Below, piece after piece: positions 53,200-64,000 of a stretch of 64,000 bases of DNA. The notes beneath the pieces are model-generated. The model ran no database searches, had not been told where the DNA came from, and saw only the letters and a program-made list of their open reading frames with translations. The translations under genes were made by a program, and so were the position numbers. Numbering within the stretch: the first letter of the stretch is position 1; every line of letters starts with the position of its first letter. Origin of the DNA: Candidatus Altimarinota bacterium (GTDB taxonomy: Bacteria > Patescibacteriota > Gracilibacteria > BD1-5 > UBA6164); contig JABWCI010000004.1 of assembly GCA_013368515.1 (NCBI GenBank), positions 29,202-93,201 on the forward strand. The letters are read 5' to 3'.

Positions 53200-55248
53200 T
53201 TGAATAAAATATATATTACATTATTTGTATTTATTTGATTAATATATACAAATACCATTTATGCTTTATCAAATGAGCAAAAATGAGCTATATTAGAAAA
53301 TTTTCAACAAAAACAATACAATCTTTTATTTGAATCTGATCTTTGAAGTTTTTCATCTGAGTATTCAGATATATTTAGTATATCTCAAAAAATTGATGTG
53401 TATAATAATATGTTTGATGAAATTAAAAGTGATAAAGCTTTAGCAGAAGAGAAAAAAGAACAATTACTTTCTACTATATCATCATTGGAGGAATCAATAG
53501 CTATTCTTGACAGAGATATAGAAAAGACAGTTCTTAAAATAGAGCAAATTAATACTGATGTTATTAAAACAAAAAGTGAGATTGATTCAAATACTAAAAC
53601 AATTGAAATTTTAAAAAAGAAAATAGAAGAAAATACTCAAATATTATTAGATTATTTAGTATATATTTATAAAAAATCAAATACTGCTTATTCTTGAGAT
53701 GAAATTGATAATTTGAAAAGTATTTTATTAAATTGAGAACCAATTTGAGAAATGATTAATGATTTGTATTTTAAATGAATAATACAAATTACAGGTAAAA
53801 AATTGATAGATAATCATAGAAGTTATGTTTGAGAGTTATATATTAAAAAAGTTTCTTTAGAAAAACAAGAACAAAATCTTAAAAATCTTAGAAAACAATG
53901 AGTTATAGAACAAAAAATTCTTCAAGATAAAAAAGATTTTAAAGATAAAATATTGGAGTCATCTAAGTGAAAACAATCTTTTTATGAACAATATCTTGCT
54001 GAAAAGGTTAGATTAGAAAATGAAGTTAGACTAAATGCAATAAAAGAGCAAATAAAACTAAATACTGTAAGAAATCAAATTTTAGAAAAATATGATTGTG
54101 AGTTTGTAGATATTTCTGAATATACTAGTGAGGTTAGATCTTTAGAAAAAAATAGTCCAAGATGTTTTTCTATTAATAAGTTAATTTATAGTGAAACAAA
54201 ACTCAATAAGAATAATTTAGATAATACTTGAAGTTGAGTTTTAAATCCAATTTCATGGCCTGTTAATCCAGTTCAATGAGTAAGTGCTTATTATAAAGAT
54301 GACGAGTATAAAGAACTATTTTGAGCAGACCATAATGCAATTGATATTAAAGTTCCTCAATGAACTTCAATTGAGTCACCAATGGATTGATATGTAGTTT
54401 ATTTAAGAAAGCCAACTGACCCTGATTATTCTTATGTAGCTATTAAACATTATGATTGATTTTTAACAGTATACTGACATTTGAGTGAAATAATGGTTGA
54501 ACAATATGAATTTGTTGAAAAGTGACAAGTTTTTGCTAAGTCTGGTTGAGAATACTGAACTTATTGAGCATGATATGTAACTACTTGACCACATTTGCAC
54601 TTTGAAGTATTTAAAGATAAAGAATATATAGATCCATTTAGTGTTTTAGATTTATCTTACATTAAATATCAGTCTTTACCTTCAAAATATAGAGAAAAAT
54701 ATTATTTAGATTTCAAAGCAAAGAATTGATACAATTATTCTGAAGCAAGTTCTAACTCTAAATTATTTAAGTTAGAATGAAATAATGAAATTGAAAGGCA
54801 AAAATCACTTATTTCTACTTATGCTGTTTGAGAATTTAGAAATTGGCAAATATGGGTTGATGAAGCACTTGATTGAAATGTAGATCCATCTTTCGTTATG
54901 TGTATATGATTAGCTGAGAGTTCTCTATGAAAAAATCTAACTACACCATATAATATTTGAAATGTTTGAAATAATGATAGGGGAGATAGAATATGATTTG
55001 ATTCTGCAAGACAATGAATTTATTCAATAGTTTATACTTTGAATAATAAATATCTATGAAGATATAATAGTATAGCACAATTATCATGAGCTTGAAGAAA
55101 AGAAATGTGATTACCTTGATGTAAAGAAGCATGAGAATTTTGTTATGCAACTGATGTAAATCATTGGCATAATAATGTAAAAAGATGTTTAACGCATTTA
55201 AAATGAGTTTATGTTCCAGATAATTATAATTTTAGGCTGATAAAATAA
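53200..55248 (+). CDS. Peptidoglycan hydrolase: coiled coil + M23 peptidase + lysozyme-like domain
   Basis: A 682-residue exported protein. Start TTG 53200 gives a signal peptide (LNKIYITLFVFIGLIYTNTIYA); an in-frame TAA lies just upstream. Residues ~60-330 are coiled coil as in EnvC/PcsB proteins. The M23 LytM domain follows: GADHNAIDIKVPQG (His and Asp ligands, ~378-385) and GPHLHFEVF (~466), with the central HLSE present. The last ~150 residues (WVDEALDGNVDPSFVMCIGLAESSLG...) have a lysozyme/glucosaminidase-like motif. EnvC-like proteins are activated by FtsEX, matching the FtsE gene at 3.8 kb. A role in division or in opening host walls is possible. Confidence 0.82.
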
Positions 55249-55250
55249 AA

Positions 55251-55280
55251 AAAAAGATAAGTTATAAACTTATCTTTTTT
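55251..55280. terminator. Bidirectional terminator
   Basis: AAAAAGATAAGTT/AACTTATCTTTTT stem with loop ata. Confidence 0.92.
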
Positions 55281-56644
55281 TATGCCTTTTTTTGTTTTGT
55301 AATTAGATATAATCAAGTTGCAAAAATAGATATTATTAAAAGTATCAATAATTCAGGTCCTGTTTGTATTTTTGTTGCTTCAGATAAATCTCATTCATAA
55401 ACTTCTCATTCTTCAGTCTCTGCTAATGCTTTTACAGCAAAATACTCATATTTTATTTCTTCTCATACTATTTCAACTTCAAATTTAGGTTCTGTTACAT
55501 TTACAACAAATTCTAAATTTCAATTCTCTAATTTTTTATATATATTATAACTTTTAGCTTCTTCAAGTTTATCCCAAGTTAAAATAGATTTTGTTTTTAA
55601 TTCTACTAATTTTAATCAAGTTATTTTAAGTGATTTTTTATTATCTTTTACTTCTTCTGTAACTGGTTCAGCAGAATCTAAATTAACTTTTTTAACTTTT
55701 ATACTTGCAGCTCATAACTCTTTTTGTTCAATTCAAAGCTCATTTTTTAGTATAATATCAATTTTATATACTCATTCTTCTTTTGGTGCAAATAATTTTG
55801 CAGTGTATTTTCAAGGAGATGTTTCAGTTAATTTTGATATTACATCATTTAATACTGAGCTTACTTCAACTAAATTAGGTTCAGTTGTAACTTCTATATC
55901 AAATTGTCATTCACTATCTACTTCCTCAGGGTTTACTTTTACACTTATTAAATTTATTTTAGTATTTTCAATTTTTATTTTTATTTCTTTTGATTCTCAA
56001 ACTATTCATCAATTTGAATTTAGTACTTTTGCTATTATTGTATTTTCTCAGTTTAGTAAATTTGTTATTTCTTTTTCAAAAACTCATTCGTTATTAGAAA
56101 TAGAATCTATTTCATTTTTATTATTTACAACTATTTTTACTTGATGATTTTTTTCTGTAACTCAAGATACTTTTATTTTATTATTTCATACAGTCAATCA
56201 ATTTTCAGGTGATAATATTTCTATATTAAGTTTTTCACTACTTTGGTCTTTAGTTATTGTAGCTTCTCATATTCAAAATATATTATCATCATTGAAATCA
56301 TACACATGTATATTTTGTTTTCATTCTTTAAAAAACTTAACTGCATTTTCAAAAACTATTTTTCATTGATCTGCTGCTTTAAATGTATATGTATTTTCTT
56401 CTAATACTATAGGTAGTTCAGCCTCAGGATCTGATTCAGAAAATATAAGAACTACTCAATTATAGTCATTTACAGTTACACTATTTTTATCTACTGCCTC
56501 AATAGTTAAATCAAGAGCTTCTCATGTTTTTGCAGATGAGGGACTAAGAGTTATATTGAAGTGATCAACACTAGCAGCTAAAACTGAAGTTAATCAAAAT
56601 ACATTTATTATAAATGCTAATAATAGTTTTTTTCAAAGTCTCAT
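55280..56644 (-). CDS. Membrane-anchored surface protein with Ig-like and FnIII-like domains
   Basis: A 454-residue protein: signal peptide (1-23), a beta-domain SVDHFNITLSPSSAKTGEAL, then Big-like domain IEILSPENGLTVGNNKIKVSG, further strands, an FnIII-like segment (SILTWDKLEEAKSYNIYKKL), and a C-terminal TM helix LLILLIISIFATGLYLIT with a basic end. This is typical of CPR cell-surface proteins with unknown ligands. It is a single gene between two terminators. No enzymatic motif. Confidence 0.7.
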
Positions 56645-56730
56645 ATATGAAAAAATAATTGTTAAAATATTGTTAATATCTTAATAAATTTTCCCTTTTT
56701 TAAAACAAAATATATATTATTTAACTTTAC

Positions 56731-56765
56731 AAAAACACATTTTATATCTTAATATAAAATGTGTT
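56731..56765 (-). terminator. Terminator of gatC-recF
   Basis: ACACATTTTATAT/ATATAAAATGTGT stem, overlapping the recF stop; strong T-tract on the minus strand side (ttttt after the stem). Confidence 0.8.
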
Positions 56766-57779
56766 TTCTTGTTCGTAGATATTTGATATAAATGTTTGAT
56801 AATAATTTATCTTTTTTAAAAGCATATCTTTATGATTTTCATCAAGTTCACTAAGTAAATCATCTATTATAAGTATTGGTTTTTTACCAGTCTTTTTTTC
56901 TATAAAAATACCTTCTAGTAGTTTAAGATATATAATTATACTTTTAGTTTCTCATCTAGATGCATAGTGTATTAGACTTACTCAATCTGTTTTAATCTCA
57001 AAATCATCAACATGTGGTCATATATGAGTTCTACCTAATATAATATCTCTTTTAAAATTTTTTTCTAAATAAAATTTTATGCTATTCTCTATATCATTTC
57101 TATCTATTTTTGTTTTGTATTCAAAAGTTATATTTTCTACTTTATTTCCAAAATATTCTTTTGTATTTATTATTGATTCCTCTAAAAATTTAATAAATTT
57201 AAATCTATATTTATAAATCTCTCAAGCTATCTCAATAAATTTTTTATCCCAAAAAATTATTTCATTTTCTTTTATTTTATTTTCATGAATTGCTTTTAGA
57301 GTAGAGTTTCTTGATTTTATTATTTTTTTATAATCTTTTAATAATTTCTCGTATTCATGATAACTACTTTTTAATGTATCATCTAAAAAATCTCTTCTTA
57401 AAGTAGGAGAGAGATATATCATATTCATCATAATAGGAGAAAAAATAACACAAGAATGTGCAAATTCTCTAAATTCTTTTTTTGTTGATTTTTTATTGTT
57501 TATAAGATAATTTTTTTTATTATCTTTTTTTGAATAATAAAAACTATATTTATTATCATTTTCATCTTTAATTTCAATAAAAAAATAATCCTCTCACAAA
57601 TTTACTAAATCATCTAGATTCAATTTTGTGATAGAATTATTTCAAAGTTGACTTAAAGCTTCTAAAATATTAGTTTTTCATTTTCAGTTTTCTCAAATTA
57701 TGAAATTTTCTATTTCAAAATTATTAATTATCTTTTCTTTAAAATTTCTGAAATTAACAAGCTTTAATTCTTTTATCAT
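56742..57779 (-). CDS. recF: DNA replication and repair protein RecF
   Basis: A 345-residue SMC-like ATPase: KELKLVNFRNF at the N-terminus, Walker A GENGKGKTNILEAL (~30-43), the RecF middle region with YLSPTLRRDFLDD and LLKDYKKIIKSRNS, then GRTHIGPHVDDFEI, signature ASRGETKSIIIYLKL and Walker B PILIIDDLLSELD. RecF loads RecA at gaps with RecOR. It starts two bases after the gatC stop and is therefore co-transcribed with it, an unusual pairing (recF normally sits by dnaN/gyrB). Gly of Walker A is TGA. Confidence 0.94.
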
Positions 57780-57781
57780 AA

Positions 57782-58066
57782 TTATTTCATTATATTTGAA
57801 ATTGCTATTTGATTTGCTATAACTTTTTGTTTAGAACAAGCAAGTAAATCTTTTGGTTCTAGTTCTCTTTTTTCTAAATCTTCTCTTAATATATTTTCAG
57901 ATTCTACAACTGAAGTAGTAGGTTTAACTCAAGTGGTATCAACTTCATTTAATAAATCAACATAATGTAATATTCAATTTACATCTTGCGCTAGTTTTTC
58001 ATTATCTATTCTTATTTTACTTAGATTTTTTGATAATTTTTCAATTTGTTCTTGTGTTAAACTCAT
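57782..58066 (-). CDS. gatC: Asp-tRNA(Asn)/Glu-tRNA(Gln) amidotransferase subunit C
   Basis: A 94-residue protein of usual GatC size: LTQEQIEKLSKNLSKIRI, LAQDVNGILHYVDLLNEVDTTGV and the C-terminal LREDLEKRE, matching the family's L-R-x-D motif. GatC holds GatA and GatB together in the enzyme that makes Gln-tRNA and Asn-tRNA by transamidation. gatA/gatB are not in the window. First gene of a two-gene unit with recF. Confidence 0.9.
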
Positions 58067-58127
58067 TTATTTATATTATTAATGTAATATTTGAATTAAT
58101 ATATTATTTATTTAAAAAAAATCAAGT

Positions 58128-58496
58128 ATGACATTTAAAGAAAAATTTGAAAAAGATTTTGGTAGTCCTTATGTTAAGCTTTTACTTAGGTATAAATCTT
58201 CAAAGATGATATTAGTATTTTTTGCACTTTTATTTTTTATATCTTTTTATTTTGTATGAGCTTGATTTTATACTGATATTTTTTCTAGCTTATTAAGTGT
58301 TTTTTATATACTTTTTCTAACTTCTTTATTTTTTTACTTAGTTTTATTTATAAAACATGTATTTTGAAGTAATATAAAATTGATTTACAATATTTTTATT
58401 TATATATCTTTTTTCATTTTATATTTGTTTTTATTATTTCCTATTTTATATAAATGATGATTTTACTGATTTTATACTAATTTTTTAAATTTTTAA
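58128..58496 (+). CDS. Small multi-pass membrane protein
   Basis: A 122-residue protein with three or four hydrophobic helices after a charged N-terminus (MTFKEKFEKDFGSPYVKLLL). It is Phe/Tyr/Leu-rich with few polar residues; no family recognised. Divergent from gatC; nine bases before the next gene, so likely in an operon with the lipoprotein. Confidence 0.55.
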
Positions 58497-58505
58497 TTTT
58501 TTATT

Positions 58506-59060
58506 ATGATTAGAAATACTATATTATTAATTTTTATCTCTTTTTTCCTTTTTTCTTGTTGAAGTTCCAGTGAAGTTTCTGAATCTACATTAATTAAAAT
58601 TGAAAACAAAAATTTTAATTTTAATATTCCATGAAATTGGGAAATAATAGAAGATAAAGAAAATATATTACCTAAAGCAAAAGAATGAGTTATTGAATTA
58701 GCTGCTACTTCTAAAACTGTTGTTTCATGATTTTCAAACAATATTCTTATTTTATCTGATGATTTAAAAAAGCTTACAACATCAAAAGATTATTCTATTT
58801 TAAATAATATGTGAGCAGAAACTGATTATTTAGAATATAAAAAAATCTCAACAAAAGACATTGTTTTTTCTGATTGAGAACCTTCTATAGTTTATGAATT
58901 TGAAGCAAAGTATAATTTAGATACTCCTAAATTAAAATTTCTACAAACTGCTAGTGTTTGTAATAAAACAAAATGATATTTTATAACAATTGCACTTCCA
59001 ACTAGTGTTACTGACACATCAAAATATGTAGAATTGCTTTCTACTTTCTGATGTAAATAA
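58506..59060 (+). CDS. Lipoprotein of unknown function
   Basis: A 184-residue protein. Lipobox LFSC at residues 15-18 after a clean signal peptide; the mature part begins GSSSEVSEST. NFNFNIPGNWEIIEDKENILP resembles the PsbP/DUF1795-like fold start (YSFKIPEGWE), and the C-terminal half has VVYEFEAKYN- and YFITIALPTS-type strands, which suggests a Mog1/PsbP-like domain. It would be anchored to the outer face of the membrane. Role unknown. Confidence 0.65.
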
Positions 59061-59065
59061 CAAAA

Positions 59066-59100
59066 AAAAACAAAATTTATTTGAAATTTTGTTTTTTTTG
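59066..59100 (+). terminator. Terminator of the lipoprotein gene
   Basis: AACAAAATTT/AAATTTTGTT stem with T8; its right end overlaps a possible -35 for tRNA-Cys. Confidence 0.88.
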
Positions 59101-59126
59101 TTATAATCTCTTAGCTTAAATATTTT

Positions 59127-59200
59127 GGTGCCATGGTAGAGTGGTCATACAGCGGTCTGCAACACCGTATACACCGGTTCAAACCCGGTTGGCACCTCCA
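59127..59200 (+). tRNA. tRNA-Cys (anticodon GCA) with encoded CCA
   Basis: Acceptor GGTGCCA/TGGCACC, anticodon loop CTGCAAC (GCA), T-arm ACCGGTTCAAACCCGGT, discriminator T, CCA encoded at 59198-59200. A TATAAT at 59102-59107 is the likely -10. Unlike the other two tRNAs it is not followed by an element with a copied 3' end. Confidence 0.96.
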
Positions 59201-59205
59201 TATTT

Positions 59206-59240
59206 AAACAAAAAAACTCTTATTATAAATAAGAGTTTTT
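59206..59240 (+). terminator. Terminator of tRNA-Cys
   Basis: AAAAAACTCTTAT/ATAAGAGTTTTTT stem with T-tract. Confidence 0.9.
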
Positions 59241-59372
59241 TATTGTTTTATATTTTAAAATAAATTTCATAAATTAATTAATATTTTCTTTTAATATTAT
59301 AGTAACAATTGTAATATAAATATATATATGATATGATTATTTTGTATAATATATATTTTCTAAAAAAAAATA

Positions 59373-61469
59373 ATGAAAAAAATAGTATTAATTTTTGTAT
59401 TTATTTATTATTTAGTTTCTTATTCAATTGCATCTTCATCAATATTTGGTTGAGGAAAGCCAATTTGATTTAATGATTATGATGCATTATATATATTAGA
59501 ATGAAATTCTGATATGTTTTTTGTTGATGAAAATTGAAGACAATCTTGATATAAAAATTGACATTCTATAGATGAAATTCCATGAGTATCAAATCTTATT
59601 ACGTTTTGATGAAATGATTCGAATAGAAAAGAAATTTATATGAGTGAAAGAAAAGATTTAAGATTAATCATTGTTTGAAAATCAAAAGAAAGTTATACAT
59701 TGACTATTGCATGATGAAATTATCATTTTAAACTTGAAAATGTTGAAACTATAGAATGACAAATTGATGAAATTTTTTCAAAAGAAGATTATCTATTTTT
59801 AGATTTTGATGATAATAAAAATTGAAATTATAATTTAAGTTTAAGTCATCGGAATTATAAGAATTGAAACGCATATTTCGGGGATGTTAAAATTACATGA
59901 GAATATCAAAAATATGCTATAAATTGGGTTTGAGTAGATAAAAATATCTCTAATTCTATCGTGTTTTCAACTGAAAAAGATACAGATTGAAATGAAAATA
60001 AATATAATATTATATTTGATGATGATAAATTTTTAATATCTAAATCAAAGTCAATTAAATCAATAAATTACTTATTAATATGTATAATTATTTTATCATT
60101 GATAACTTTTCTATTATTAATTTATTCTTTATATAAAAAAAAGTTATCAAAAAAATGTTTTTTTATATTGTTTAGTATTTTTATATTAGCATTATTATAT
60201 TCTTTTTATAACTATAATAATAATCATAAAATGATTTTTTGTACTACAATAAAAGAACCTTGAAAAGATTATGATTGAAAATGATGATATGAAATTAAAT
60301 ATGGGACAGTATATATAAAGAATAATATATGATCTACTTTAAATTATGATTTAGAGAAAACAGAGATTGATTGAAAAACTTTTAAAATAATATGAAGTTG
60401 ATATTTAAGAGATAAAAATGGTATATATTATTATTGAAATAAATTAGATTTTGTAGATAGTTGTTCATTTGAAGTATCACCATTTTTTGATAGTAGATGA
60501 TATTCACAATGATTTGCTAGAGATAAAAATTATGTGTTTTATTTATGAAGAGTTTTAAAAAAAGCAGATGTGAGAACATTTACAAAAATATGACCTTTCT
60601 ATAAAGATAAAAATTATGTTTATAATAGCTATGGTGAAACTCTAGATGCTTTAGATGTTAATACTTTTGCTTATAATTCTGAAAAATATTTTTCTTATGA
60701 TAAAAATTGAGTGTATGTAAGTGAAGATATAATGATTAAATGAGCAGATTGAAAAACTTTTAAAAAAATTGGGGGATGATATTTATATAAGGATAAAAAT
60801 AATGTATATTACAAAACAGAAATAATAAATTGAGCTGATTCCGAAACTTTTGAAGAAATTTCTTATGAATATTATAAAGATAAAAATTATATTTATAGAA
60901 GTAACTGACAAATAATTGAATGAGCTGATTCTGAGACTTTTTCTAAATTTGGAAAGTTTTACTATGATAAAAATTGAGTTTACCCAGAAAAATGATTTTT
61001 TATTTCTTGAGCTGAAATTAAAAGCTTTAAAAGTTTAGAAGATTGATATTACATTGATAATAAAAATGCATATTATATTAATAAATATTTTAAAGGTTGA
61101 GACTATGCTTATACTTTAAATGTTATTAAAGATGTTAATATTGAAAGTTTTTTAAAACTTTCTAATTGATATGCAAAAGATGATATTAATGTTTATTATT
61201 TATGATTAATAGTTGAATGAGTTGATGTAGAATCATTTTCAATAATATGATTAAGTTATACTAAAGATAAAAATAACGTTTACTATAAGTGAAAAATTAT
61301 TGAAAATGCAGATCCAAATACATTTAAATATTTTTGATGAAAACTTTCTGTAGATAAGAATAATGCATATTCTCAATGAGAAATTATTGAAGGTATAGAT
61401 CCCAATATATGTATAGATTGGAGTGAATGTAATACTAATTATCCTAAAATGAAAAAATTATTTAATTAA
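59373..61469 (+). CDS. DKNYY-repeat membrane protein
   Basis: A 698-residue protein. Signal peptide (1-20), then an N-terminal beta-domain of ~210 residues; two TM helices at about 232-252 and 261-279; then about ten repeats, each with a motif close to D-K-N-x-V-Y-Y followed by I-x-G-A-D-x-x-T-F (for example YKDKNNVYY, GADSETFEEI, KDKNYIYR). This matches the DKNYY family (PF13644), repeats of unknown role. TGA encodes the Gly before A-D in most repeats. The repeat region sits after the second TM helix, so it is outside if the N-terminus is outside. No other genes in the unit. Confidence 0.75.
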
Positions 61470-61537
61470 ATTTTATTTTATCTAATAGGTGCCTTAAATT
61501 TTAATAATTTTTTTAATTTACATCTACATAAATAATA

Positions 61538-61573
61538 AAAACACATTATAGTTTTAACTATGATGTGTTTTTT
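61538..61573. terminator. Bidirectional terminator
   Basis: AAAACACAT-TATAGTT/AACTA-TGATGTGTTTT stem, overlapping the stop codon of the recQ-like gene. Confidence 0.85.
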
Positions 61574-64000
61574 CTTGAATAAATTTCTTTAGATTAGTAT
61601 TAAAATAATATTCTGTAAGTTTTGTATAATCATCTATTCATTTATTTTCAAGTACTTCTATTATATTTTGTAAAGCTAATAATTTATTTATTTTAACTTC
61701 TTTATAAATTTCTAGTTTTTTTATTAAATCATTTTTAAATTCTTCTTTTAATATATAACTTTTGAATCCTTTTGAATTATTTATTATTTTTTCATCAAAA
61801 TATAAGCTAAATCTTGTTAGAAAAACTAATAATCAATTTTTAACTTTTATAATTCATAGAGAGTCTAAAAAGAATAATCTTTCTTTTAATTCACTTATTG
61901 TATAGTTTCATTTATATTTTTTTTGCATATAAATTAATAACTCATTAAGATTGATAGATTTTTTATCTTCTATATTTGAATAATCATTATATATAAAATC
62001 TAGTATTATTTTTGATTCTTTTGAGCTTATTTCATAATGTTTAATTAAATTTTCTTTATTTTTAACTATTATATTTCATTTTTTTTCACTTATTATATTT
62101 TTAAATAAGTAATAATTTTTTATTTTATCATAAAAACCTGCTCCATTATTTTCTTCAAAGTATTCTATATTTTTAATTCTTTTTTTATAAATATTAAATA
62201 TTTTATCTCTGAAATTTTCATCTTTTAATATACTTCATGGTTCAACTACAATATCTAATTCATCATTATCATTTGATTTTCATAGTATTTTTAATGATTT
62301 AATAGTATTAGTTACTTTATTAATTCTTACTTTTTTATATTCAAAATCTTCTCATAAGTCATTAATGAAATTATCTTCAAGTGTATTTAAATCAATAGCT
62401 TTCTTCTCCTCTATAATTTTTAAAGCTATAACTTTAGCTATTATTTTTTCTTCTTCATTTAAAAAACTATCTTTTTCAATTATTTCATAACAATCATTTA
62501 GTACTTTATTTTCAATTTTATTAAATAATACAAAAGTACTATCATATTTTCTTTTTAATATATTTGTTCAAAAAAACTCTTCATTTTCTAAGAAACTCAA
62601 TAATATTTTTATTTCTGTAATCCAATTTTTATTGTTAGTTTTTATTCAACTTTTTATAGCTATTTCTCTAGGTGAGAGAACTATTTTATCTTTATCTTTA
62701 GGTATATTTATATATTTTAAAAAATTTATTATATTATAGTATTTTAATCAACTATAACTTAAATCTTTTATTCTTTTTTCTATATCTTTTTTATCATAGA
62801 AAATTATATTTTGAGAATCTTTTCAATCTCTTCAAGCTCTTCAAATTTCTTGAGTGTAATCTTCTATATTTCAAGGTAAATCATAATGAATTACATATCT
62901 TACATTTTCTTTATCTATTCACATTCAAAATGCTTTAGTAGCTACTATTATATTTATTTTTCAACTTATAAAATCTTCTTGAACTTCTTTTTTTTCATTT
63001 AATTTCATTCATGCAAAAAAAGATCTAATATTTATTCACTCATTTTTTAAGTGTTTTTCTATTTCTTCTGCTGATTTAACTCTTCAGGTAAATATAATAG
63101 TTGTATTTTCTTCTATATTTATTTCTTTTATTTTATTCACAAGTATTTCTAACTTATCTTCTTTTTTATCGATATTAATGAGACTTCATTTGATATTTCC
63201 TTTTAATATTTCTTTTGCTTTTATTAATTTTATATCTTTATTTTTAAAATAATCTAAAATTCATTTTTCTACATCAATTGTTGCAGTTGCAGTTAATAGT
63301 GTTAAATTGATTTTATTATTTAAGTTTTTCTTTTCTATGTCTTCTATAAAATATTTAATAAAAAAATAGTCTGGTCTAAATTCTTGTCACCACAAAATAA
63401 GAGTATGTGCTTCATCAATAACAACTCTTGAAATATATCTATTTTGTAATAATTCTAGTATTTTTTCACTTCTTAATGCCTCTGGAGTTAAAAATAATAT
63501 TTTAGTTTCTCATGATTTTATTTTATCATAAATTATATCTTTTTCTATTCAGTTTTGATCTCATGATAAATAATTTACTTCATTAAATTCTTTATTTCTT
63601 AATCAATCTATTTGATCTTTAATTAATGCTTTTAAAGGAGTAATAATTAAAGTTAAGTGTCATAATTTTTTACCAATAATCCATGCTGGCAATTGATATA
63701 TTAATGATTTTCAACCTCATGTTGATAAAATAGTTAAAAAGTCATTATTTTCTAAACTATTTTTAACTCAATCAATTTGAGTATCTCATCTAAAATCATT
63801 AAATCATGAAAAATCTTTTAAATAACTTTTAATATTTTTATTTAAATTTTTTGATATATTATAATAAAATGGATTAAGTATATTCCTTAAATTATTTTTT
63901 AATTCTAAATTTTTATTAAATATAAAGTCAGAAAGAGTTATATTTTTTTTATTTATAAAAAGTATTAAATATCAAATAGCTAATTTTTTATTATTATCTC
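61554..64000 (-). CDS. recQ: RecQ-family ATP-dependent DNA helicase, 5' end outside window
   Basis: At least 814 residues are visible; the start lies beyond base 64000. Walker A LSTGGGKSLIYQLPAW near 63720 (minus strand), LTLIITPLKALIKDQID, RVVIDEAH with ILWGQEFRPDY, TATATIDVE, TTIIFTGRVKSAEEIEKHL, AFGMGIDKENVRYVIHYDLP and QEIGRAGRDG are RecQ motifs. The region after the helicase core lacks the RecQ zinc-binding Cys cluster and instead is a long helical Lys/Asn/Glu-rich extension (~350 residues). Sequence upstream of the Walker A (another ~90 residues) is also extra. So it is a RecQ-like enzyme, not classical RecQ. Confidence 0.88.

Overview
The window is an AT-rich bacterial chromosome segment (roughly one quarter G+C by eye) that only makes sense with genetic code 25. 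In almost every recognisable protein TGA falls where family members carry glycine: Walker A loops, the LSGGE signature of the FtsE-like ATPase, the DxDG-type loops of GTPases, and RGG repeats. GGN also encodes Gly, and TAA or TAG ends genes. Reassignment of UGA to Gly is known from Candidatus Absconditabacteria (SR1) and Gracilibacteria (BD1-5), so the host is one of these CPR lineages. The low G+C, surface adhesin-like proteins, peptidoglycan hydrolase and PilC-like protein would suit an epibiotic or predatory Absconditabacterium of the Vampirococcus or Absconditicoccus type, but that placement is inference.

Layout. 0-9 kb: end of a polysaccharide flippase, a CPA1 cation/proton antiporter with a long cytoplasmic tail, EF-P, an FtsE-like ATPase, cold-shock protein, endonuclease III, a UPF0489 (peptide-arginase superfamily) protein, thioredoxin behind a Fur-type palindrome, PilC/GspF, Hsp20 and two small exported or membrane proteins. 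9.3-14.6 kb: a leftward block of three surface proteins: a DUF916/WxL-type anchor with a zinc-ribbon tail, a small abundant-looking beta-protein behind a strong promoter, and a 963-residue protein with two CBM2-like modules. 14.7-21.4 kb: RsmA, an ATP-grasp enzyme, LepA, a DUF1704 zinc peptidase, and a response regulator with a soluble histidine kinase. 21.4-26.3 kb: tRNA-His, S1, S2, EF-Ts and tRNA-Trp. Two related structured elements lie downstream of the two tRNAs, each ending in a copy of the neighbouring tRNA 3' end.

26.4-31.9 kb is an accessory block: a type IIG restriction-modification enzyme behind a perfect 12-bp inverted repeat, a DUF3800 protein, unknown genes and a frameshifted GNAT gene. 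32-42.5 kb: two DEAD-box helicases (the second behind a promoter, structured leader and terminator, with a frame break near its start), MscS, two tandem CYTH proteins, a large membrane protein, an N-terminally truncated MutS overlapping a glycosyltransferase, and a STAS protein. 42.9-53.1 kb: TsaE, an undecaprenyl-phosphate sugar transferase, a YmdB-like phosphoesterase, an ArsR-type regulator, and an efflux pair (lipoprotein adaptor plus RND pump) separated by a small compositionally foreign gene. 53.2-64 kb: an M23 peptidoglycan hydrolase, a surface Ig-like protein, GatC-RecF, a lipoprotein, tRNA-Cys, a DKNYY-repeat membrane protein and the C-terminal part of a RecQ helicase.

Genes are mostly single or in short operons, separated by clear A-tailed/T-tailed hairpin terminators, many of them shared by convergent genes. 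No IS element, integrase gene or CRISPR array was seen.
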